Both the position numbers and the translations under genes were made by a program. From Streptomyces sp. ADI95-17 (GTDB taxonomy: Bacteria; Actinomycetota; Actinomycetes; Streptomycetales; Streptomycetaceae), in the NCBI RefSeq assembly GCF_003846175.1, contig NZ_ML123045.1, positions 1,026,000-1,082,056 of the forward strand: a stretch of DNA of 56,057 bases, given 5' to 3'. How positions within the stretch are numbered: position 1 is the stretch's first letter; each line of letters starts with the position of its first letter. Below, piece after piece: positions 25,883 through 35,469 of this stretch. The notes beneath the pieces were generated by a model. It did no database searches, was not told the origin of the DNA, and saw nothing but the letters and a program-made list of their open reading frames with translations.

Positions 25883-25977
25883 GTGCCACCCCTGTCCGCG
25901 AGGTCCGACCGGCTTTCACTGTAGCCGCAGGGCTTCAGATGATCTTGGCCGGAAAGTGATCCTTGTGGGGGTCGTGA

Positions 25978-26901
<924 letters not shown>

Positions 26902-26931
26902 CCCCGGCCCCGGCCCCGGCCGGTCGCCGAG

Positions 26932-28758
26932 TCACACCTGAGCATCCCCGGGGGTGTCCGTCCTGACGGGCACCCCCGGGCCCAGCTCCGCGTACGGCGC
27001 GCCCGCGCCCTCCAGCTCCAGCACCCACACCTCGTTGACGCCCTCCCGCAGCACCGGCCCCGGCACATACAGCGTCCGCTGCGCGCCCAGCGACCAGTAG
27101 CGCCCCAGGCAGAAGCCGTTCACCCAGACGAACCCCCGCGTCCAGTCGGGAAGTTCGAGCCCGGCATGCCCGGTGCCGGCCGCCCCGGAGACCTCGAACG
27201 TCCCCCGGAACAGCCCGGTGGAACCGGCCGCCCCGGCGCCGGCGAACGCCACCCCGGCGCCGGCGAACGCCACCCCGGCCAGCGCGTCCGGCTTCTCGAA
27301 CGCCTCCAGCCGCAGCGCCCGCGCCCGCACCCCGTGCAGATACTGCCGCTCGTGGCGCACCCCGCCGGAGATCCCCTTGGGCTCACCGAGCCGCGGCCCG
27401 TAATTGACCCGGCCCAGCGACTCCACCCACAGCTCGACCTCCGCGGGCCCGGCCACCGGCTCGTCCAGGGCGCTGTTCTCCTCGGTGAGCACCCCCTCCC
27501 GGACCCCGTCCACGTACACCACGGCCCGGTCCCGCAGCCCCGTCACGTCCAGGGCGTACGGCTTGCGCGGACCGGGAACGGACACCTGGTAGCGCACCAG
27601 ACCCCGGTCGACACCCAGCTCCTCGAAGGTCGGCGGCACCCCGGACGGCGCCGCCTCCTCGTCGCCCAGCGCGTCCAGCACGGCACCCAGCGGCGCCCAG
27701 TCGGTCAGCTCGGCCCGCACCGGAGCCGCCAGCCCGACCGGCTCCGGCGGAAGCTCCGGGAGCGGCCCGTCCGCGTACTCGGCGAGCACCTCGCGGAACA
27801 GCCGGAACTTCTCCGTGGGGCGGCCGTACTCGTCGATCGGCGCGTCGTAGTCGTACGACGTCACCGTCGGCAGGAAGTCCTGGTCCTGGATCGGGCCGGA
27901 CCGGTTCGCCCCCGCCCACCCGGCGAAGTTCGTCCCCCCGTGCGCCATGTAGATGTTCACCGACGCCCCGCACTCCAGGATCTCCCGCAACGCCTCGGTG
28001 GCCTGCGCCGGCTTCCGGACGATCGGCTCGGCACCCCAGTGCTCGAACCACCCGCACCAGAACTCCATGCACATCAGCGGCCCCTTCGGCTGATGGCGGC
28101 GCAGCACCTCGAACGCCTCCCGGGCACCCGACCCGAAGTTCGCCGTGGCCAGCACCCCCGGCACCGAGCCGCCGGTGAGCATGTGGTCCTCCGGCCCGTC
28201 GGAGGTGAACAGCGGCACGGTCACCCCGCGCTCGCGCAGCATCCCCGCCACCCGCCGCAGATAGACCTGATCGGAGCCGTAGCTGCCGTACTCGTTCTCC
28301 GCCTGGACCATGATCACCGGTCCGCCGCGCCCGATCTGCCGCTGCACCACCTGCGGCAGCAGCGCACCGAACCACCGCTCCACGGCGCCCAGGTACTCCT
28401 CGTCACGCGACCGCACCCGCCGGCCGAACCGCCCCGTCACCCAGACCGGCAGACCGCCGTTCTCCCACTCGGCGCAGATGTACGGACCCGGCCGGACGAT
28501 CGCCCACAGCCCGGCCCGCTGCGCCGCGTCCAGGAACCGGCCGAGCGCCGCCACGTCCCGGAACCGGCCGGGCTGCGGCTCGTGCAGATTCCACGGCACA
28601 TACGTCTCGACGCAGTTGAGCCCCATGGCGCGCAGCATCGACAGCCGGTGATCCCACTGCGCCTCGTGCACCCGGAAGTAGTGCAGCGCCCCCGACAGCA
28701 GCCGTACGGGCTTCCCGTCGATCCGGAAGTGGTCGTCCCCCACGGTGAAGTCAGCCAT
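26932..28758 (-). CDS. Beta-galactosidase, glycoside hydrolase family 35
   Basis: GH35 enzyme of 608 residues that releases terminal beta-galactose. There is no signal peptide, so it is cytoplasmic and implies uptake of a galactoside. ATG at 28758 follows AGGAGAG. Family stretches: LSGALHYFRVHEAQWDHRL, VETYVPWNLHEPQPGRF, VRPGPYICAEWENGGLP. The acid/base Glu is in VQAENEYGSYG (about residue 152) and the nucleophile Glu in MCMEFWCGWFEHWG (about 230). The C-terminal beta-sandwich domains end with the jellyroll FVWVNGFCLGRYWS. A 7-residue duplication (GVAFAGA twice) lies near residue 500. Divergent from an AraC regulator with tandem repeats between them. Confidence 0.95.
   Translation of the reverse strand: MADFTVGDDHFRIDGKPVRLLSGALHYFRVHEAQWDHRLSMLRAMGLNCVETYVPWNLHEPQPGRFRDVAALGRFLDAAQRAGLWAIVRPGPYICAEWENGGLPVWVTGRFGRRVRSRDEEYLGAVERWFGALLPQVVQRQIGRGGPVIMVQAENEYGSYGSDQVYLRRVAGMLRERGVTVPLFTSDGPEDHMLTGGSVPGVLATANFGSGAREAFEVLRRHQPKGPLMCMEFWCGWFEHWGAEPIVRKPAQATEALREILECGASVNIYMAHGGTNFAGWAGANRSGPIQDQDFLPTVTSYDYDAPIDEYGRPTEKFRLFREVLAEYADGPLPELPPEPVGLAAPVRAELTDWAPLGAVLDALGDEEAAPSGVPPTFEELGVDRGLVRYQVSVPGPRKPYALDVTGLRDRAVVYVDGVREGVLTEENSALDEPVAGPAEVELWVESLGRVNYGPRLGEPKGISGGVRHERQYLHGVRARALRLEAFEKPDALAGVAFAGAGVAFAGAGAAGSTGLFRGTFEVSGAAGTGHAGLELPDWTRGFVWVNGFCLGRYWSLGAQRTLYVPGPVLREGVNEVWVLELEGAGAPYAELGPGVPVRTDTPGDAQV
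26947..26980. terminator. Hairpin at the convergent end of sprT and the GH35 gene
   Basis: CCCGGGGGTGTCCGTC (26947-26962) and GACGGGCACCCCCGGG (26965-26980) pair over 16 positions with one wobble. It lies inside the last codons of the GH35 gene and would terminate sprT. Confidence 0.7.
27231..27272. repeat. 21-bp tandem duplication inside the GH35 gene
   Basis: CCCCGGCGCCGGCGAACGCCA occurs at 27231-27251 and again at 27252-27272. It stays in frame and doubles a 7-residue Ala/Gly/Val/Phe segment in a surface linker. Confidence 0.9.
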
Positions 28759-28921
28759 CGTGCTCGTACTCTCCTGTGCGTGCGGCCCCCGGAACCGCAC
28801 GGCCCGGGCCCGTACGACAGCACGCACCACGGAGCGGGCGAACCCGGGAGGAATGTTGCCACCAGCTTCGCCCCCTGGCGTCCGGCCGGTCCATGGACAA
28901 AGATCACTGCTGTTTGGACAC

Positions 28922-28960
28922 AATTGTTCGGACCAATTGTTCGGACCAGCTGTCCGGACC
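28922..28960. promoter_or_regulatory. Three tandem 13-bp repeats between the GH35 gene and AraC regulator
   Basis: AATTGTTCGGACC at 28922-28934 and 28935-28947, then AGCTGTCCGGACC at 28948-28960. A degenerate fourth unit (TGCTGTTTGGACA, 28908-28920) precedes them. They lie in the 252-bp divergent promoter region, about 50 bp before the regulator start. Direct repeats are what AraC-type proteins bind, so this is the probable operator of the neighbouring regulator. Confidence 0.7.
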
Positions 28961-29010
28961 TGCGTGAGAAGTGTCCGTACCCATGTGAGAAAGGGGAGGA
29001 AGGAAGGCCG

Positions 29011-29904
29011 ATGTACCACACCTGGATGCGTTTCTTCACTCCCAGCCCGCTCCACCACCGGCTGGGCCTGGTCTGCCTGGGCGTGGGGCTCCAGCACGGC
29101 GCGCTGCCGACCGTCGGCCCCCGCACCCTGGACCACCACGTGGCCGTCGTCATCAACTCCGGCAGCGGCTGGTTCACCGCACCGGACGGCCGCCGGGTGC
29201 CCGTCACCGCCCCCAGCCTGATCTGGCTGACCCCCGGCACCCCGCACCACTACGGTGCCGATCCGGGCACCGGCTGGGACGAGAGCTTCGTCGACTTCAC
29301 CGGCCCCGCCACCGCCACCTACACCGAACTGGGCTACATCGAGCCCGACCGCCCGCTCGTCCCGCTCGCCGACACGGCGGGCCCCCGCGCCGCGATCGGC
29401 CGGATCGTACGCGCGGCACGGCGCGGCAACCCGCTGCTGGAGGTCGAGACCGGCGCCGCCGTCCACGAACTCCTCGTCGCCCTGCGCCGGGCCCGCGCCG
29501 ATGTCAGCCCCGACGGCGACCCCGTGCTCCAGGCCCTGGCCCGCGACGCCTTCCAGCCATTGTCCGTCGCCGAACACGCGGCCCGGCACGGCATGACCCC
29601 CGCCGAACTGCGCACGGCGGTACGCCGGGGTGCCGGATGCAGTCCCAAGGACTACCTCCTCGGCATCCGGCTCGGCCGCGCCAAGGAGCTCCTCGCCGCC
29701 ACCGACCTGCCGGTCGCCGCCGTCGCCCGGCGCGTCGGCTACGACGATCCGGCGTACTTCTCCCGCCTCTTCGCCCGCCGGGTCGGCACCGCCCCGGTCC
29801 GCTTCCGCGAGCAGCAGGGCCGCAACGTGCCCGGAGGCTGGAGCGACCAGGTTCCGGACCCGGAGCACCCACCGACGATCACTCCACTGGGCCCGGCCGT
29901 CTAA
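29011..29904 (+). CDS. AraC-family transcriptional regulator
   Basis: A 297-residue AraC/XylS-type regulator. ATG at 29011 is preceded by GGAAGG. The N-terminal cupin (about 1-130) reads LDHHVAVVINSGSGWFTAP, and WLTPGTPHHYGADPGTGWDESFVDFTG is a typical sugar-binding AraC sensor. The C-terminal pair of helix-turn-helix motifs (about 190-285) ends with VAAVARRVGYDDPAYFSRLFARRVGTAPVRFRE. Divergent from the GH35 beta-galactosidase, which it probably controls in response to a galactoside or related sugar. The tandem repeats between them are the likely site. Confidence 0.9.
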   Translation: MYHTWMRFFTPSPLHHRLGLVCLGVGLQHGALPTVGPRTLDHHVAVVINSGSGWFTAPDGRRVPVTAPSLIWLTPGTPHHYGADPGTGWDESFVDFTGPATATYTELGYIEPDRPLVPLADTAGPRAAIGRIVRAARRGNPLLEVETGAAVHELLVALRRARADVSPDGDPVLQALARDAFQPLSVAEHAARHGMTPAELRTAVRRGAGCSPKDYLLGIRLGRAKELLAATDLPVAAVARRVGYDDPAYFSRLFARRVGTAPVRFREQQGRNVPGGWSDQVPDPEHPPTITPLGPAV

Positions 29905-29915
29905 GCTCGCTGACC

Positions 29916-30242
29916 ATGACCACCAGGGACATCGACGAGTCCGTGAGCGCGGAACTGAACCGGCTGCGCGAGAGCATCGACAACATTGACGCCGCTGTTG
30001 TCCACATGCTCGCCGAGCGCTTCAAGTGCACCCAGCAGGTCGGCCACCTCAAGGCCGCCCATCACCTCCCGCCGGCCGACCCGGCCCGCGAAGGCAGGCA
30101 GATCGAACGGCTGCGGCAGCTGGCCGAGAGCGCGCACCTGGATCCGGCCTTCGCCGAGAAGCTGCTGAACTTCATCGTGGCGGAGGTCATCCGCCACCAC
30201 GAGCGGATCGCGGAGGAGTCGGCGACGAACGGGCAGGCGTGA
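29916..30242 (+). CDS. Chorismate mutase, AroQ-type
   Basis: Small all-helical chorismate mutase-like protein, 108 residues, converting chorismate to prephenate on the way to Phe/Tyr. AroQ features: LNRLRESIDNIDAAVVHMLAERF (Arg and Asp of helix 1), QVGHLKAAHHLP (Lys), and the C-terminal helix LLNFIVAEVIRHHERIA. It lies 11 bp after the AraC gene with little ribosome site, so it may be read through from it. The 3' end overlaps the convergent membrane-protein gene by 56 bp. A role in specialised metabolism cannot be excluded. Confidence 0.88.
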   Translation: MTTRDIDESVSAELNRLRESIDNIDAAVVHMLAERFKCTQQVGHLKAAHHLPPADPAREGRQIERLRQLAESAHLDPAFAEKLLNFIVAEVIRHHERIAEESATNGQA

Positions 30243-31020
30243 GCACCGGGGCCCGAGGACCCACCGGCCGGCGCGCCCCGCGCCACGACCGCACCGCCCA
30301 GGCACTCAGCAGCAGCCCGAGCCCCGTGGCCAGCACGACGAGCCCGGCCCCCGCCGACTCGTTGACATGATCACCGTTGCCCTGGGGTTCGGGCAGACCG
30401 GCGGCCGCCCAGCCGGGGAGGAACAGCAGCCCCACCCCCACCAGGGCCGGCACCGCCCAGCCGAACCGGTCACGGCGCGAGCACCGGGCCGACACCACGG
30501 CGCCCACGGTCAGCAGCACCGCATACCCGAACGCCGGCAGCACCGTGTACGTCAGCCACTCGGCCAGCAACGGCCGCCAGAACCACTGCGATTCAGGTCT
30601 CGGCCCGTCGAAGTAGTACAGGGTCCGAGGCTGCGGCTCACCCAGGAAGTCCCGGAGAGTGCCGGGCACCAGACCGCCCAGCAGCCCTCCGGCGAACACG
30701 AGCCCCGCGAACCGCGCCACCGCCCCGCCGCCCGCCCGCCACCGGTCCGCCGGAACGATCCGGAGCACCACCACGGCACACCAGCCGGCCAGCAGCCCCA
30801 GGAACACCCCCTTGACCGCCCCGTAGCCGACCGGGGTCCAGGCGTTCCACGCGTAGTTCTGCGTGTGCGCGGCCCGCCAGCTCCCCGCGAGACACCAGAC
30901 GACCGCACCCGCCGCCACACCCCACGGCGCGACCCCCACGACCCACCGCCGCTCACCACCCATAGCCCCGGCATCCCGCCCGGCCACCCCCTGCACCGCT
31001 TCGGACACCGTCCGCCCCAT
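30187..31020 (-). CDS. Integral membrane protein of unknown function
   Basis: A 277-residue protein. ATG at 31020 (MGRTVSEAVQGV) is chosen; a longer frame to 31134 has no clear site and is Cys/Arg-rich. At least five hydrophobic segments are visible: GVAAGAVVWCLAGSW, GVFLGLLAGWCAVVVLRIV, FAGLVFAGGLLGGLVPG, LPAFGYAVLLTVGAVV, and ALVGVGLLFLPGWAAAG followed by AGLVVLATGLGLLLSAW. An extracytoplasmic loop holds RTLYYFDGPRPESQWFWRPLL. I do not recognise the family. The C-terminus is basic and its last codons overlap the end of the chorismate mutase gene. The PP2C gene lies upstream on the same strand, 91 bp away. Confidence 0.65.
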   Translation of the reverse strand: MGRTVSEAVQGVAGRDAGAMGGERRWVVGVAPWGVAAGAVVWCLAGSWRAAHTQNYAWNAWTPVGYGAVKGVFLGLLAGWCAVVVLRIVPADRWRAGGGAVARFAGLVFAGGLLGGLVPGTLRDFLGEPQPRTLYYFDGPRPESQWFWRPLLAEWLTYTVLPAFGYAVLLTVGAVVSARCSRRDRFGWAVPALVGVGLLFLPGWAAAGLPEPQGNGDHVNESAGAGLVVLATGLGLLLSAWAVRSWRGARRPVGPRAPVLTPARSSPTPPRSARGGG

Positions 31021-31111
31021 CCGCTCGACACTTCCGCCCGGCACCAGACAGCAGCGCCCGTCGCAACGCGGGACGCGACGGCCGCCCGCACGGTTGCACG
31101 ATCCGGCCCGG

Positions 31112-31939
31112 CTACGCCCCGGCCACCGGAACACCCGGCGGACCGGGGACGACGAGGACGAGCACCACCGTCACGTTGTCGTGCCCGCCCGCCTCCAGGG
31201 CGTACCCCACCAGCGACCGCGCCTCCTCCGGAACCCCACCACCGGCCGGACGACGGCCGAGCACATCCCGCAGCGCGGCCGCGCCGGGCAGATAACGCCA
31301 CAGCCCGTCGGTGCACAGCAGCAGCCGGCCGGGCACCGAGGGCCGGTAGCTCCGCACACGCGGCGCCGGATCACCGGCATCGGCCCCCAACCACGCGGAG
31401 AGCGCCTCGTGCTCACCCGTGTCGTCCTCGGTCAGCGCCCTCCCCGGCCCCTCCTCGGGCAGCCAGTAGGCACGGCTGTCACCGATCCAGGCGCTCCAGA
31501 CACCCTCGGGGCCCGCGACACCGGCGACGAACGTACAGGCGGGCGCGGCCGCCACCGACTCCGCGAGACCGGCGACGGCGCGCCCCGCCCGCACGGCCGC
31601 GTCGTCGAGCGCACACTCCGGCAGCGCACCCTCCCGCAACCGTGCCACCAGCACATTCAGCCCGACCTCGGCCGCGACCCGGGCCGCCCGCTCCGACCGC
31701 GGCGACATGGACACCCCGTCGCAGACGACCGCGGCCGTCCATCGGCCGACCGTGGCCAGCGCCATCGCGTCCGCGTTGACACCCCGGTGCCGGCCCCGGT
31801 CACTGACCCCCGCCGCACCACTGCCCGTCGTGATCTCCATCCGTGACCGGAACGACGGCTGGGCGCCACCGCAGTCCCAGCAGTAGCCGTCGGGAGCGAC
31901 CGTCCCGCCGCACAGGACACACTCCGTGATCTCGCTCAT
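31112..31939 (-). CDS. PP2C-family Ser/Thr protein phosphatase with N-terminal zinc ribbon
   Basis: Metal-dependent protein phosphatase of 275 residues. The first 30 residues form a zinc ribbon (CVLCGG and CWDCGG pairs). The PP2C core follows: RGVNADAMAL, VVCDGVSMSP (metal Asp), AWIGDSRAYWL, LLLCTDGLWRYL (metal Asp) and GGHDNVTVVLVLV. It presumably reverses Ser/Thr kinase phosphorylation; no kinase is encoded in the window. The zinc-ribbon fusion is less usual and may be for partner binding. Divergent from the SMI1/KNR4 gene with a 53-bp gap. Confidence 0.9.
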   Translation of the reverse strand: MSEITECVLCGGTVAPDGYCWDCGGAQPSFRSRMEITTGSGAAGVSDRGRHRGVNADAMALATVGRWTAAVVCDGVSMSPRSERAARVAAEVGLNVLVARLREGALPECALDDAAVRAGRAVAGLAESVAAAPACTFVAGVAGPEGVWSAWIGDSRAYWLPEEGPGRALTEDDTGEHEALSAWLGADAGDPAPRVRSYRPSVPGRLLLCTDGLWRYLPGAAALRDVLGRRPAGGGVPEEARSLVGYALEAGGHDNVTVVLVLVVPGPPGVPVAGA

Positions 31940-31992
31940 CAGCCGCGCATTCTGCCAGAGCGGCTGTCAGCGACCCCGCGTACCGTTCAGCC

Positions 31993-32637
31993 ATGCCGGA
32001 CACCGAACAGGACGAGCCCGCACCCGAGTTCCGCCCCGCCGTTCACCCATGGCGCGAGCTGCTCCAGCGCTGGAGCGACGAATGGCTCGACCCGGTCCTG
32101 CACGAGCAGGAGCGCTCCGAACCCTTTCCGGACGCGGTACGGGCGGCCCGCTGGCTGGGATCGGCCGGTGCGACCCCCCAGGAGCTCGCGGCGCTCGAAG
32201 CACGACTGGGCACCGTACTCCCGCCCAGCTACCGGGAGTTCCTGCTGACCAGCGACGGATGGCTCGACACCACGGGCGGAATCCGGCGGCTCCTGCCCGT
32301 ACGCGAGATCGGCTGGGTCAGGGATCTCGACCCGGAGCTGATCGAGGGCTGGACCGGCGGCGGGGAACCGGACGACGTCCCCGACGAGCAGTACTTCGTC
32401 TACGGCGACGAGCAGGAACCCTGGACCATCCGGACCGAATACCTGAACCACCTGCTCAAGATCAGCCACACCCCCGGGGCACTGGACGTCTACCTGCTCA
32501 ACCCGCGCGTCGTCACCCCCGACGGCGAATGGGAGGCCTGGTACTTCGCCCACTGGCTGCCCGGAGCGGTCCGCCACCGCTCCTTTTGGGACCTCATGCA
32601 CGACGAGTACCGGAGTTTCCGCGGCGACCGGGGGTGA
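31993..32637 (+). CDS. SMI1/KNR4 family protein
   Basis: Cytoplasmic protein of 214 residues with an SMI1/KNR4 (SUKH) domain: ATPQELAALEARLGTVLPPSYREFLLTSDGW is the diagnostic start, followed by LLPVREIGWVRDLDPEL and WTIRTEYLNHLLKIS. The family includes immunity proteins of polymorphic toxins as well as stand-alone cellular proteins. No toxin gene is adjacent, so an immunity role is not supported here. Starts 53 bp from the divergent PP2C gene. Confidence 0.82.
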   Translation: MPDTEQDEPAPEFRPAVHPWRELLQRWSDEWLDPVLHEQERSEPFPDAVRAARWLGSAGATPQELAALEARLGTVLPPSYREFLLTSDGWLDTTGGIRRLLPVREIGWVRDLDPELIEGWTGGGEPDDVPDEQYFVYGDEQEPWTIRTEYLNHLLKISHTPGALDVYLLNPRVVTPDGEWEAWYFAHWLPGAVRHRSFWDLMHDEYRSFRGDRG

Positions 32638-32717
32638 CCGCCCGCCCCGGCGGGAGACCGCTCAGCCGTGCGAGAACCCGGCTGCGGGCCGTCCACCGCG
32701 TACGGCAGCATGGACAC

Positions 32718-35222
32718 ATGTCCGTACTGACGCGCGACGAAGCGCAGACCCGAGCCAAGTTCCTCGACGTACACCGGTACTCGATCGACCTCGATCTGAC
32801 CACGGGGGAGGAGACCTTCGACTCCCGCACCGTCATCCAGTTCACCGCCGCCGCGGCCGGAGACACCTTCGTCGAGCTCAAGCCGGCCACTCTGCGCTCG
32901 ATCAGCCTCGACGGACAGCCCCTCGACCCCGCCGACCTCGTCGAGAACCGCTTCCCCCTCACCGCGCTCACCCCCGGCACCCACGAACTGCGCATCGACG
33001 CCGCCATGCGCTACTCCCGCACCGGCGAAGGCATGCACCGCTTCACCGACCCGACCGACGGCGAGACCTACGTCTACACCCAGCTCTTCATGGAAGACGT
33101 CCAGCGCGTCTTCGCCGCGTTCGACCAGCCCGACCTCAAGTCCGTCTTCGCGCTCACCGTCACCGCCCCCGAGGGCTGGACCGTCCTCGGCAACGGCATC
33201 GCCGGACACCGGGGCGACGGCCACTGGACCCTGGCCCCCACCCCGCTCATCTCGACCTACCTCGTCGCCGTCGCCGCCGGCCCCTGGCACTCCGTGACCA
33301 CCGAACACGCCGGACTGCCCTTCGGCATCCACTGCCGCCGCTCTCTGGCCCCGTACCTCGACACGGACGCCGACGAGATCCTCGACATCACCCGGGCCTG
33401 CTTCGACCGCTTCCACGAGAAGTTCGACGAGCCCTACCCCTTCGACTCCTACGACCAGGCGTTCGTCCCCGAGTTCAACGCCGGTGCCATGGAGAACCCC
33501 GGACTCGTCACCTTCCGCGACGAATTCGTCTTCCGCTCCGCCGTCACCGACACCGAACGCCAGACCCGAGGCATGGTCATCGCCCACGAGATGGCCCACA
33601 TGTGGTTCGGCGACCTCGTCACCCTCGCCTGGTGGGACGACATCTGGCTCAACGAGTCCTTCGCCGAGTACATGGGCTACCAGACCCTCGCCGAGGCCAC
33701 CCGCTTCACCGACACCTGGGTCGACTTCGGCGTAGCCCGCAAGGGCTGGGGCTACGACGCCGACCAGCGCCCCTCCACCCATCCCGTCGCACCCGACCCG
33801 GACGCCGTCCCCGACACCGCGTCCGCGATGCTCAACTTCGACGGCATCTCCTACGCCAAGGGCGCGTCCGCCCTGCGCCAACTCGTCGCCTGGCTCGGCG
33901 AGAAGGACTTCCTGGCCGGCATCAACACCCACTTCGCCCGCCACAAATTCGCCAACGCCACCCTCGCCGACTTCATCGACAACCTCGCATCGGCCACCGA
34001 CCGCGACGTCCACGCCTGGGCCGAAGCCTGGCTGCGCACCACCGGGGTCGACACCCTCACCCCCCGCGTCCAGGAGTCCGACGGCACCTGGACCCTCGCC
34101 GTCGACCACGACGGCAGCCGCCCCCACCGCATCGCCGTCGGCGCCTACGACCAGGCCCCGGACGCGGTCACCGGCACCGAGCGGCTCGTCCTGCGCGAGC
34201 GGTTCGAGATCGACGTCCCCCACGACGGCATCCCCGACGCGCGCCCCGGCAGCCGCCCCGCACTCCTCGTCCTCAACGACGGCGACCTCAGCTACGCCAA
34301 GGTCCGCCTCGACACCCGGTCCTGGGAATCCGTCGTCTCCGGACTCTCCGCCGTCCCCGACGCCCTGACCCGCGCCGTCATCTGGAACACCGCCCGCGAC
34401 ATGGTCCGCGACGGCGAACTCGCCCCCGCCACCTACCTCGAAGCGGCCCGCACCCACCTGCCGCACGAGACCGACCTCGCCCTCGCCCAGGGCGTACTCG
34501 CCTTCGCCGGCACCCACGTCACGGACCGCTACGTGAGCCCCGAGGACCGCCCCGCGGCCCTCGCCACCCTCACCGCCCTGTGCCGCGACCTCATCCGCCG
34601 CACCGAGGACGGCCACAACCCCGGCCTGCGGCTCGTCGCCGTACGCCACCTCATCGACGCCGCCACCCAGCCCGACACCATCCAGGACTGGCTCACCAAC
34701 GGCACCGTCCCCGGCGGACCCGAACTCGACCCCGAACTGCGCTGGCGCATCCTCACCCGCCTCGCCGTCCTCGGCGCCATCGACGAGGCCACCATCGCCG
34801 CCGAACTCGAACAGGACCCCAGCGCCACCGGACAGGAAGGCGCCGCACGCTGCCGCGCCGCCCTCCCCAACCCCGAGGCCAAGGCCGCCGCCTGGCACGC
34901 CCTGTTCAACGACGACGGTCTCTCCAACTACCTCTTCACCGCCGTCGCCCAGGGCTTCTGGCAGCCCGAACAGGCCGATCTCGTACAGGACTACGTGCCC
35001 CGCTACTACCCCGAGGCCACCGCGCTCGCCGCCCGCCGGGGCCCCGCCATCGCGGACGCCGCCGGACGCTACGCCTTCCCGGCGTACGCGGTCGACGCCG
35101 AGAACCTCCACCTCGGCGAACAGGCCCTCGACGACCGGGCCCTCATCCCCGCCCTGCACCGCAAGCTCACCGACCAGATCGACGACCTGCGCCGCGCCCT
35201 CGACGTACGCAACGCCCACTGA
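32718..35222 (+). CDS. pepN: Aminopeptidase N (M1 family)
   Basis: Zinc aminopeptidase of 834 residues that removes N-terminal amino acids from peptides in the cytoplasm. ATG at 32718; an ATG 9 bp upstream is out of frame and stops at once. The substrate motif is GAMEN (256-260). Zinc ligands are His290 and His294 in HEMAHMWFGDLV and Glu313 in WLNESFAEY; Glu291 is the base. The N-terminal beta-saddle and the C-terminal helical ERAP1-like domain (VIWNTARDMVRDGELAP onward) are complete. Length fits Streptomyces PepN. A strong hairpin follows. Confidence 0.97.
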   Translation: MSVLTRDEAQTRAKFLDVHRYSIDLDLTTGEETFDSRTVIQFTAAAAGDTFVELKPATLRSISLDGQPLDPADLVENRFPLTALTPGTHELRIDAAMRYSRTGEGMHRFTDPTDGETYVYTQLFMEDVQRVFAAFDQPDLKSVFALTVTAPEGWTVLGNGIAGHRGDGHWTLAPTPLISTYLVAVAAGPWHSVTTEHAGLPFGIHCRRSLAPYLDTDADEILDITRACFDRFHEKFDEPYPFDSYDQAFVPEFNAGAMENPGLVTFRDEFVFRSAVTDTERQTRGMVIAHEMAHMWFGDLVTLAWWDDIWLNESFAEYMGYQTLAEATRFTDTWVDFGVARKGWGYDADQRPSTHPVAPDPDAVPDTASAMLNFDGISYAKGASALRQLVAWLGEKDFLAGINTHFARHKFANATLADFIDNLASATDRDVHAWAEAWLRTTGVDTLTPRVQESDGTWTLAVDHDGSRPHRIAVGAYDQAPDAVTGTERLVLRERFEIDVPHDGIPDARPGSRPALLVLNDGDLSYAKVRLDTRSWESVVSGLSAVPDALTRAVIWNTARDMVRDGELAPATYLEAARTHLPHETDLALAQGVLAFAGTHVTDRYVSPEDRPAALATLTALCRDLIRRTEDGHNPGLRLVAVRHLIDAATQPDTIQDWLTNGTVPGGPELDPELRWRILTRLAVLGAIDEATIAAELEQDPSATGQEGAARCRAALPNPEAKAAAWHALFNDDGLSNYLFTAVAQGFWQPEQADLVQDYVPRYYPEATALAARRGPAIADAAGRYAFPAYAVDAENLHLGEQALDDRALIPALHRKLTDQIDDLRRALDVRNAH

Positions 35223-35261
35223 CCCACCGAGCCGCAGGGCCGACCCGCACCCGCACCACCC

Positions 35262-35297
35262 GTGCCCGGCGCCCCCACCACAGGGGACGCCGGGCAC
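35262..35297 (+). terminator. pepN terminator
   Basis: GTGCCCGGCG (35262-35271) pairs with CGCCGGGCAC (35288-35297), extended inward by CCCCC against GGGG. Confidence 0.8.
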
Positions 35298-35469
35298 ACC
35301 CGTATCCCGGGCCACACCCATACCACCGGAACTCTCCGCGACACCCCACACCCCACCACCCGTCCTCCTTTCGAGTTCACATCCCCCGGCTCCACGGCGG
35401 CGCCACCGAAAACCCGGACAAGCTGGTATGTCCACCCATGCCCGGCCACGCATCCGAAGGGCCCACGCC

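Noticed and set aside
31993..32637. SMI1/KNR4 gene as a toxin immunity gene
   Set aside because: No polymorphic toxin or secretion-linked gene lies beside it.
35223..35469. DmdR/IdeR iron box before the DesA-like gene
   Set aside because: No sequence close to TTAGGTTAGGCTAACCTAA is present.
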